NCBI GenBank assembly: GCA_964436865.1
Contig: CAYTFK010000421.1
Span: forward strand, 1-5,329
Origin: JAXGPP01 sp964436865
Lineage (GTDB): Bacteria; Planctomycetota; Planctomycetia; Pirellulales; Thermoguttaceae
Reading direction: 5' to 3'
Length of the DNA: 5,329 nt
Shown: one piece after another, positions 1 through 5,329 of the stretch
Numbering within the stretch: position 1 is the first letter of the stretch
Layout of the letters: the number at the start of each line of letters is the position of its first letter
The notes under the pieces: generated by a model
What the model was told of the DNA's origin: nothing
What the model saw: the letters and a program-made list of their open reading frames with translations, nothing else
The model's database searches: none
Program-made: the position numbers and the translations under genes

Positions 1-3000
1 GTGGTCGACGATACCCTGGTCAGTCTGGCTGACGACGATACTGCCTCGATGGCCACGCACTTCCGTTTGGCCAGCGAAGTGGAGAAGCCGGAGGATCTGG
101 AGAAGGCTGACTTCTATCTTTCCGACGATCCCAAGGCCGGCGTTGCGCTGGATCTGCTGCTTGGTACGCAGGGTTGGCGGCGATTCGCCGAAAAGACGCT
201 CGACGAAATGCGCCGTGAGGGTCGGCAGGACGAACAACTCATCCGCCTTGCCGCGCTGGGAGGCGAGACAACTCCACCAGCGATGTTCGACAATCTCGGC
301 GAACTGCAGGAACGATACCGGCAGAGTCTGGCCGCCTACCGCACCGGCCGTACGCGCGGTCTGAACGTGCTGACAACCTTGAGTTTCTTTGGCGGAATGG
401 CACTGCTGCTCCTGGTAGCGTTGTTGAGCGTGCTCAAGATCGCGTCCGGCGTCCGGCTGTGGATTCCGGCGATCAGTGCATCGGCGGCCTGCCTGGTAAT
501 TGGCGTGGTACTGATGGCTCCCGAGCCGCGGTCGCCCGCTAGCGCGGCCGGCGCGGTGGCCTTTGCGCCTTTCCGACTGCCCCTTCCTGTTGATAAGGTA
601 GCCGCTGAGGACAAGTTGAATGTTGACGAGTCATCGGGTGAGAATGATTTTGCCGGAGACCGTGCGGCACGATACTTGTTCTTCGACGAACGTGCGAAGC
701 AACGGCAACTCGAACGGTGGGATGCCGATCGCGATGAATACCTTGTCGCGGGGCGTCAACTTGACTTGAAGATGGTCCCTGAACTCGGACTGGAGGCGGA
801 GTTCGAGCAAGGGGGACAAGGAGGACGTCTCGACAAGCTGAGACGGGCGTTCGGGCAACGTCCGGCTGCATCACGTACCCGAAGGCTCGGGGAGCCAGTT
901 GCGGACGATGAGCGGGGCGAGGAAGCCCGATTATCGCAAGAGTCGTTGCGGTTCATTGTGCGCGAGTACGCCCATCAATACACGCCGGGCGAGCCGGGTG
1001 TGCGAAGCGATTTCACTGAGACGCTCTATTGGCATCCGATGCTCGTGACCGACGCGGGCGGCCGCGCCGAGGTCCGCTTCGACCTGTCCGACGCGGTGAC
1101 CACGTTTCGCGTCTCGGCCGATGCGCACGGCGACGGCGGCAGGATCGGTTCCGGCCAGGGAGAAATCGTTTCGCGCATTCCGTTCAACCTGGAACCGAAG
1201 CTCCCTCTCGAGGTTACGGCCGGAGATCGCATCGAACTGCCCGTTGCGGTGGCCAACGACAGCTCGGAGAGTCTGCCGATTGACCTGTCGCTGGAAACGG
1301 GACCGCTCGTCCGTCTGGAGGGAGAGCCGCGGCGCCGGCTGGAACTGGCGGCAGGCAAGCGGGGCCGGGAACACTTCACCCTCGACATTGTCGGCGACCG
1401 CGGCGACGGCGAGTTGACTGTGCGCGGACTTGGCGGGCGGCTCAGCGATGCGGTGCGCCGATCGCTCTCCGTGGTGCCTCCAGGTTTCCCTGCGAGCCAT
1501 TCCTACAGCGGCACGCTCGAAGGGAAGCAGGAACTCGTGGTGAACCTGCCCGACGACTGGGTGCCGGGCTCGATGGAGGTGTCGCTCAATGTCTTTCCGT
1601 CGTCGCTGGCCGACCTTCAAAAGGGCCTGGAAGGCATGCTGCGCGAGCCGACCGGCTGTTTCGAGCAGGCATCGACGGCCAACTATCCCAACGTGCTTTC
1701 ACTGGATTTTCTTGAAACCCACGGCATCGCGCAGCCGGAGATCACGCGGCGCTCGCGGGAACTTCTTGCGCAGGGTTATGCCCGGCTTACCGGTTACGAA
1801 AGCCCGACCAAGGGCTACGAATGGTTCGGCGGTGATCCGGGACACGAGGCGTTGACCGCCTACGGGCTAATGCAATTCCGCGATATGGCACGGGTGTATG
1901 AGGTCGACCAGGCCATGATCAAACGCACCGCCGAGTGGCTGCTCGCCCGCCGCGATGGGCGCGGCGGTTACCAGCGCAACGCGAAGGCGCTCGACAGCTT
2001 CGGCTCCGCGCCGCAAGACATCACCGATGCTTACATCACGTGGGCGTTGTCGGAGTCGGGGCAGGAGGGGATCGAGACCGAGATCAAGCACGCGGTCGCC
2101 CAGGCTGCGAAGTCGGACGACCCGTATCTCATCGCGTTGGCCGCTGCCGCGGCGCTCAATGGCAAGCAGGAGGCGGAAGGGCGGAAACTGCTCGACAAGC
2201 TCAAGCAATTGCAGGCCGAGGACGGCCGGCTGGAAGGCAAGAACGGTTCGATCACCCGGAGCGGCGGGTTGTCGCTCGCCATCGAGACCACGGCCCTGGC
2301 CGCGATTGGATGGATGAAGGCGCCGGAGTACGCCGGCCAGGTCCGCCGCGCGATTCAGTGGATCATCGACCACCGGGAGGGCTCCGGCAGCTTCGGCTCC
2401 ACGCAGGCCACCATCCTGGCGCTCAAAGCAATCATCGAAGACGCCCGGTCGAGCCGTCGCCCCGTAACCGAGGGGGAATTGATCGTCAAACGCGAGGATG
2501 CGGTTGTCGGTCAGCAGCAGATCGTCGCCGGGCAGGTCGAGACGATTTCGATCGACGGACTGGAGGCGAAGCTCGAACCCGGCGAGAACCGTTTGGCGAT
2601 CGAGTTGACCGGCGAGAACCGGATGCCGTACGTGCTCGACGTCGCTTATCGCAGCCAGCAGCCTGCCAGCGACGATCACTGCCCGGTGCGGCTCTCGACC
2701 AAGCTTGCCCAGTCGCGTGTCGTCGCGGGTCAGACTGTTGCCCTCACGGCCGAGGTGGAGAATGTCACCGATGAGGGGCAGCCGATGACGGTGGCGATAC
2801 TGGGGCTGCCGGCAGGGTTGGAAGTCCGGCCGGACCAGCTTGAAGACCTGAAGAAGGCTCGAACGATCGACTATTACGAGACGAGAGCCCGAGAAGTGAT
2901 CTGCTATTGGCGTTCGCTGGCGCCGAAGCAAAAGGTCGCCGTGAAACTCGATCTTGTGGCGGCCGTACCGGGCCGCTACACGGGCCCGGCCTCCCGAGCC

Positions 3001-3069
3001 TATCTCTATTACACCGACGAGCAGAAGCAGTGGTCCCGGCCGCTGGAGGTCGAGATCACCCGTGAGTAA
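1..3069 (+). CDS. Alpha-2-macroglobulin family protein, 5'-truncated by the window edge
   Basis: This is the C-terminal 1022 residues of a bacterial alpha-2-macroglobulin-like protein, a family that traps proteases in the periplasm through a reactive thioester. The GTG at base 1 is probably not the start: no ribosome binding site can be seen, and the first residues (VDDTLVSLADDD) match the inside of a macroglobulin-like domain. Visible in order: an 'LDLLLGTQGWRRF' module (residues 50-62); two hydrophobic segments (about 126-145 and 153-173) forming a membrane hairpin; a charged, Arg-rich stretch (about 200-335); the A2M domain (about 338-430, beginning DFTETLYWHP); the thioester motif C553-F-E-Q556 in PTGCFEQASTANYP; the alpha-helical thioester domain to about residue 815 (blocks such as ITDAYITWALSE at 674-685); and a receptor-binding-like beta domain (about 895-1022). 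It ends in TAA. The family call is firm. The protease-trap role is inferred from family knowledge. No pbpC-type penicillin-binding gene, the usual partner in E. coli, lies downstream. Confidence 0.9.
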   Translation: MVDDTLVSLADDDTASMATHFRLASEVEKPEDLEKADFYLSDDPKAGVALDLLLGTQGWRRFAEKTLDEMRREGRQDEQLIRLAALGGETTPPAMFDNLGELQERYRQSLAAYRTGRTRGLNVLTTLSFFGGMALLLLVALLSVLKIASGVRLWIPAISASAACLVIGVVLMAPEPRSPASAAGAVAFAPFRLPLPVDKVAAEDKLNVDESSGENDFAGDRAARYLFFDERAKQRQLERWDADRDEYLVAGRQLDLKMVPELGLEAEFEQGGQGGRLDKLRRAFGQRPAASRTRRLGEPVADDERGEEARLSQESLRFIVREYAHQYTPGEPGVRSDFTETLYWHPMLVTDAGGRAEVRFDLSDAVTTFRVSADAHGDGGRIGSGQGEIVSRIPFNLEPKLPLEVTAGDRIELPVAVANDSSESLPIDLSLETGPLVRLEGEPRRRLELAAGKRGREHFTLDIVGDRGDGELTVRGLGGRLSDAVRRSLSVVPPGFPASHSYSGTLEGKQELVVNLPDDWVPGSMEVSLNVFPSSLADLQKGLEGMLREPTGCFEQASTANYPNVLSLDFLETHGIAQPEITRRSRELLAQGYARLTGYESPTKGYEWFGGDPGHEALTAYGLMQFRDMARVYEVDQAMIKRTAEWLLARRDGRGGYQRNAKALDSFGSAPQDITDAYITWALSESGQEGIETEIKHAVAQAAKSDDPYLIALAAAAALNGKQEAEGRKLLDKLKQLQAEDGRLEGKNGSITRSGGLSLAIETTALAAIGWMKAPEYAGQVRRAIQWIIDHREGSGSFGSTQATILALKAIIEDARSSRRPVTEGELIVKREDAVVGQQQIVAGQVETISIDGLEAKLEPGENRLAIELTGENRMPYVLDVAYRSQQPASDDHCPVRLSTKLAQSRVVAGQTVALTAEVENVTDEGQPMTVAILGLPAGLEVRPDQLEDLKKARTIDYYETRAREVICYWRSLAPKQKVAVKLDLVAAVPGRYTGPASRAYLYYTDEQKQWSRPLEVEITRE
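376..519 (+). other. Predicted transmembrane hairpin inside the A2M-like protein
   Basis: Codons 126-173 encode two hydrophobic segments, roughly TLSFFGGMALLLLVALLSVL and LWIPAISASAACLVIGVVLM, separated by a short basic loop (KIASGVR). Arg/Lys-containing sequence precedes the first (RTGRTRG, residues 114-120). A two-helix hairpin would put the preceding module and the following A2M and thioester domains on the same side of the membrane, presumably the periplasm. The position is read directly; the topology is inferred. Confidence 0.75.
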
Positions 3070-3078
3070 GAGCGGCAA

Positions 3079-3110
3079 GACGCCGAGCGTCGTGCGGCGA
3101 TGCTGGCGTC
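3079..3110 (+). terminator. Strong stem-loop after the A2M-like gene (terminator-like, no T tract)
   Basis: It starts ten bases after the TAA stop. GACGCC (3079-3084) pairs with GGCGTC (3105-3110), and AGCGTCG (3086-3092) pairs with CGATGCT (3098-3104) with one G-T wobble. G3085 is bulged and the loop is five bases (3093-3097). That gives 13 base pairs, mostly G-C. No run of T follows (TCGATCCCCG), so it is not a classical intrinsic terminator. It may instead protect the 3' end of the mRNA or weaken read-through into the next gene. Confidence 0.5.
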
Positions 3111-3120
3111 TCGATCCCCG

Positions 3121-3149
3121 TTGAAATCGTCGGCGATAGGGGCGACAAT
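3121..3149 (+). promoter_or_regulatory. Candidate sigma-70-type promoter for the small exported protein and cinA
   Basis: TTGAAA (3121-3126) matches the -35 consensus at five of six bases. After exactly 17 bases comes GACAAT (3144-3149), four of six against the -10 consensus. It sits in an AT-richer patch of a GC-rich gap, after the stem-loop at 3079-3110 and about 60 bases before the start codon at 3212. Planctomycete promoters are poorly defined and such matches arise by chance, so this is a suggestion only. Confidence 0.3.
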
Positions 3150-3200
3150 TCTCTTGCGGTGGCGATTGTGTACCCGCACGCTGGATCAGCAAGCAGGGTC

Positions 3201-3206
3201 AGGAGG
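3201..3206 (+). promoter_or_regulatory. Shine-Dalgarno site AGGAGG
   Basis: A perfect AGGAGG ends five bases before GTG 3212 and eight bases before the next in-frame GTG at 3215. It decides the start region of the exported protein. Either GTG would serve, and the protein would differ by only one residue. Confidence 0.75.
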
Positions 3207-3211
3207 ACGCG

Positions 3212-3883
3212 GTGGTGGCTCCTTTCGCATTTGTGATTCTCGTCGTAGCAACACTTCCCGAGTCGGGTGACGCTGCGCCAGCCGTGGCGGCCGTTGCCGC
3301 GGCAGAAGTGCCGCGGCGAATGGGCGACGAGTTGCGCGAGGCGACCGAGACGGCACTTCGCCGCTGGGGCCGGGTGGGCGCGGTCGAGGCCGATCAGGGC
3401 GCACGGGAACTGCTCGTGCTGTATGAGGAACTGCTCGCCGACCGTGAGTTGCCCGTCGTGCGGCGCGAGTCGCTGCGGGTTCGCGTGCGGTACCGCCTCG
3501 GTGAATTGGGCCGGCAGATCGGCCAGCGGATCGCGATGGAAGAACGCGGCAACAAGCCACCGGCGGTCGCCCCTCCGGCGAGCCTCAACGTCAATGCTCA
3601 ACTTCTCCCGCAACCGCAACGGGCCGGTCGCGGCGGCGCCGCTCCGATCCGCGCCGCGGGGGGCGGTCAAATGGCGCGGCCGGCAGGGCAAGCGGGCGAT
3701 GGCGGCCAGGCACTGGTCGAACTGATCCAGAATGTGATTGCTCCTTCGACATGGGACGTAAACGGCGGCAACGGCAGCATCCGCTACTGGCGGCCGGGCC
3801 ACGCGCTGGTTGTCCGCCAGACGGAACAGGTCCACGAGGACGTCGGCGGTCTGCTCCGGCAGTTGGAACGGGCGAACCGGTAG
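3212..3883 (+). CDS. Exported planctomycete-type protein with a secretin N-domain-like C-terminal module
   Basis: A 223-residue protein of unknown function. The GTG start is chosen because AGGAGG lies five bases upstream. Residues 1-24 look like a signal peptide: a hydrophobic core APFAFVILVVATL, then a likely cleavage site near A-A-P-A. It lacks the basic N-terminus typical of signal peptides. Residues about 35-112 are charged and probably helical, rich in Arg and Glu. Residues about 113-166 form a low-complexity Pro/Gly/Ala/Gln linker. Residues 167-222 (ALVELIQNVIAPSTWDVNGGNGSIRY... ending VVRQTEQVHEDVGGLLRQLERA) match the 'LI..I.P.(S/T)WD..GG.GSI......LVV.QT..VH..I..LL..L' pattern I know from planctomycete secretin-like proteins. 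No secretin pore domain follows. It stops seven bases before cinA, so the two probably share an mRNA. Being coding is well supported by the ribosome binding site, the domain match and the spacing; the role is unknown. Confidence 0.8.
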   Translation: MVAPFAFVILVVATLPESGDAAPAVAAVAAAEVPRRMGDELREATETALRRWGRVGAVEADQGARELLVLYEELLADRELPVVRRESLRVRVRYRLGELGRQIGQRIAMEERGNKPPAVAPPASLNVNAQLLPQPQRAGRGGAAPIRAAGGGQMARPAGQAGDGGQALVELIQNVIAPSTWDVNGGNGSIRYWRPGHALVVRQTEQVHEDVGGLLRQLERANR

Positions 3884-3890
3884 CCAGACC

Positions 3891-5117
3891 ATGCACGCCG
3901 AAATCCTTGCTATTGGCGACGAGATCACCAGCGGCCAGACCCTGGATACCAACTCCCAGTGGCTCAGTCAGCGCCTGGAGGAACTGGGAATCCGGGTGCT
4001 CTATCACACCACGGTGGGCGATGAACTGGAGCCGATCGCCGAGGTCTTTCGAACGGCGATCGCGCGGGCCGATGTGATTGTGGCCACCGGCGGCCTGGGG
4101 CCCACGGCCGACGATCTTACGCGGGATGCCTTGGCACGAGTGCTCGATCGCGAACTGGTGCTCGACCAAGGCGCGCTGGAGCACATTCGATCGCTGTTTG
4201 CGAGCCGCCGACGCGAGATGCCCGAGCGCAACCAGGTTCAGGCCCTTTTTCCCGCCGGCAGCCGCATGATCTTCAATCCACATGGCACGGCACCCGGCAT
4301 TTTCGCGGAAGCACCACGGCCGGGGCGGGGGGCGGCGATGGTCTTCGCGCTGCCTGGCGTTCCTGCCGAGTTGAAAGAGATGTGGGGCACCGTCGCCGCG
4401 ACGCTCAGCCAGGCGGGCGGAGGGACTCGCGTCGTCCGGCACCGCAAGATCAATTGCTTCGGCGCCGGCGAAAGCCACGTCGAAGCCATGCTGGGCGATC
4501 TCATCCGCCGCGGGCGCGATCCCCGGGTGGGGATCACCGCCAGCCAGGCCACGATCAGCCTGCGGATCACCGCCGAGGCGGCGAGCGACGAAGAGTGCTC
4601 GGCCAAGATCGAGCCCACGGTGAGACTGATCTACCAGTCGCTCGGCAGGTTGGTCTTCGGCGAAGGAGATGAATCGTTGCAGGAGGCGGTGGTGCGGCTT
4701 CTGGCCGAGCGGCAATTGACACTCGCCACCTCGGAATGGGGCACCGCGGGACTGATCGCCGATTGGCTCGGGGCGGTTGCCGATTCGGCCGCGTGGTATC
4801 GCGGCGGCGAAGTGATCAATGGTGCCGACTGTGCCCGGCTGGTGTGCGGCGAACCGGGCGATCACGAGACCGCACGGCAGATGGCCACGGCCTGCCGGTT
4901 GCGGTTTGGAGCCGACTTGGGCCTGGCGGTCGGGTGCTTTCCGCGCCCCGATTCGATTGCCCGCCAAGGTGATACCGTATCGATTGCCCTGGCGACCACT
5001 GCCGACGTGCGCCTGACCGCGGTTCCCTACGCGGCCCATCCGGCACTGGTACGAGTGCTCTGCGCGAAGCAGGCACTGAACCTGGTGCGTCTGGCGCTCG
5101 TTGAGGGAACCGTCTGA
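3891..5117 (+). CDS. cinA: CinA-like protein: intact MoCF/ADP-ribose pyrophosphatase domain plus degenerate PncC-like domain
   Basis: A 408-residue protein of the CinA family, of about the usual two-domain length. The N-terminal COG1058 (MoCF-biosynthesis fold) domain is intact: AIGDEITSGQTLDTNS (residues 7-22), ATGGLGPTADDLT (65-77), ERNQVQALFPAG (112-123), NPHGTAPG (129-136) and ALPGVPAE (153-160). In characterised CinA proteins this domain hydrolyses ADP-ribose. A middle domain (about 180-258) follows. The C-terminal part (about 260-408) aligns with PncC, the nicotinamide mononucleotide deamidase, but the active-site motifs are gone: AESCTGG is read as S281-E-W-G-T-A-G287, the Tyr and Lys of SYSNEAK are replaced in INGADCA (309-315), and GIAGPGG is replaced by CFPRPDS (349-355). 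The ATG at 3891 begins with the family-typical MHAEILAIGDE; the longer reading from TTG 3810 overlaps the previous gene and adds unrelated residues. There is no strong ribosome binding site, which fits translational coupling to the gene ending at 3883. The protein is expected to be cytoplasmic. The 'cin' name is historical and does not imply competence here. Confidence 0.93.
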   Translation: MHAEILAIGDEITSGQTLDTNSQWLSQRLEELGIRVLYHTTVGDELEPIAEVFRTAIARADVIVATGGLGPTADDLTRDALARVLDRELVLDQGALEHIRSLFASRRREMPERNQVQALFPAGSRMIFNPHGTAPGIFAEAPRPGRGAAMVFALPGVPAELKEMWGTVAATLSQAGGGTRVVRHRKINCFGAGESHVEAMLGDLIRRGRDPRVGITASQATISLRITAEAASDEECSAKIEPTVRLIYQSLGRLVFGEGDESLQEAVVRLLAERQLTLATSEWGTAGLIADWLGAVADSAAWYRGGEVINGADCARLVCGEPGDHETARQMATACRLRFGADLGLAVGCFPRPDSIARQGDTVSIALATTADVRLTAVPYAAHPALVRVLCAKQALNLVRLALVEGTV

Positions 5118-5329
5118 AAAGGCGACGCGCCCGGGGGAATTCTCGCTAAAACGGGGGCTGCGCAGGTCGCGAAGCGAAACGCCTTTGAGGGTGTTTCGTT
5201 TCGTTACGGCGCGGGGCGCGGCGGTAAGTCCAAGGCGCATAGGGTCTTCTTTCCAGGCGAACGGACGCAAGTCTTTCCACTCTTTTGGTGGAAGTGTTGA
5301 AGTTCCCAGAGGGGTGTGGAGTGAGGAGT
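5118..5329. other. Non-coding tail after cinA
   Basis: 212 bases with no convincing gene on either strand. It contains the long stem-loop at 5170-5203, a short weak hairpin (TTCCAC 5275-5280 with GTGGAA 5288-5293, seven-base loop) and an eight-base direct repeat TCTTTCCA (5248-5255 and 5272-5279). GAGGAG at 5323-5328, at the edge of the window, could be the ribosome binding site of a + strand gene just outside. I do not recognise a known RNA family in it. Confidence 0.5.
5170..5203 (+). terminator. Long stem-loop downstream of cinA (terminator-like or part of a small RNA)
   Basis: CGAAGCGAAACGCC (5170-5183) pairs with GGTGTTTCGTTTCG (5190-5203) over 14 consecutive base pairs, two of them G-T wobbles (5174-5199 and 5181-5192), around a six-base loop TTTGAG. 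It begins 52 bases after the cinA stop. Only TT follows, so it is not a classical intrinsic terminator. The wobbles pair on the + strand RNA but become A-C mismatches on the other strand, which favours a + strand transcript. Terminator, mRNA-end stabiliser or part of a small RNA are all possible. Confidence 0.5.

Noticed and set aside
2581..2621. Direct repeat GGCGAGAACCG (2581-2591 and 2611-2621)
   Set aside because: It encodes two similar GENR peptides in a beta domain of the A2M-like protein, is short and in frame, and is probably chance or local coding bias.
1935..2774. Open frame of 279 codons on the + strand in another frame inside the A2M-like gene
   Set aside because: Its translation is dominated by Arg, Gly and Ala, typical of a frame-shifted reading of GC-rich DNA, and it lies wholly within the thioester-domain coding region.
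1867..3192. Open frame of 441 codons on the - strand opposite the A2M-like gene
   Set aside because: Antisense to a well-supported gene, with low-complexity Arg/Leu-rich translation and no family resemblance. It is a shadow of the + strand gene.
3810..3890. Upstream TTG start for cinA adding 27 residues
   Set aside because: The extra residues have no similarity to CinA, overlap the previous gene by 74 bases and have no ribosome binding site. The family-typical start MHAEILAIGDE lies at 3891.
3591..5270. Long open frame of 559 codons on the - strand opposite cinA
   Set aside because: It lies antisense to a clear CinA, has no recognisable domain and reads as Arg/Gly/His/Pro-rich sequence. Long antisense frames are expected in GC-rich coding DNA.
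5118..5329. Possible known RNA (tmRNA, RNase P RNA, SRP RNA or 6S RNA)
   Set aside because: None of the conserved sequence blocks I know for these RNAs can be found in the stretch.

Overview
The window is GC-rich and densely coded, with all recognisable genes on the + strand. It looks like chromosomal DNA from a planctomycete, probably in or near the Pirellulales. This is an inference from protein style, not from a marker gene. Three things point that way: a large alpha-2-macroglobulin (A2M)-like protein with an 'LDLLLGTQGWRRF' module and an internal membrane hairpin; a small exported protein ending in the 'LIQNVIAP.TWD.NGG.GSI' module common in planctomycete secretin-like proteins; and a CinA protein with an eroded C-terminal half.

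Layout. Positions 1-3069 hold the C-terminal 1022 residues of an A2M-family protein whose start lies upstream of the window. It keeps the thioester motif (C553-F-E-Q556), the A2M domain, the helical thioester domain and a C-terminal receptor-binding-like domain. A 142-base gap follows, holding a strong stem-loop just after the stop codon, a possible sigma-70-type promoter and a perfect AGGAGG ribosome binding site. Positions 3212-3883 encode a 223-residue predicted exported protein. Seven bases after its stop, cinA begins (3891-5117), so the two are probably co-transcribed and translationally coupled. The last 212 bases have no convincing gene. They contain a long stem-loop (5170-5203) and, at the very edge, a possible ribosome binding site for a gene outside the window.

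Functionally, the A2M-like protein is expected to be a membrane-anchored periplasmic protease trap. The small exported protein has no known function, but its C-terminal module resembles the N-domains of secretins. CinA is a cytoplasmic nucleotide-recycling enzyme. No shared pathway is evident; the link between the last two genes is positional. The most notable observation is that the CinA C-terminal deamidase domain has lost all its recognisable catalytic positions while the N-terminal pyrophosphatase domain is intact. I see no mobile element, CRISPR array, tRNA or rRNA, and no clear evidence of a wholly new system.
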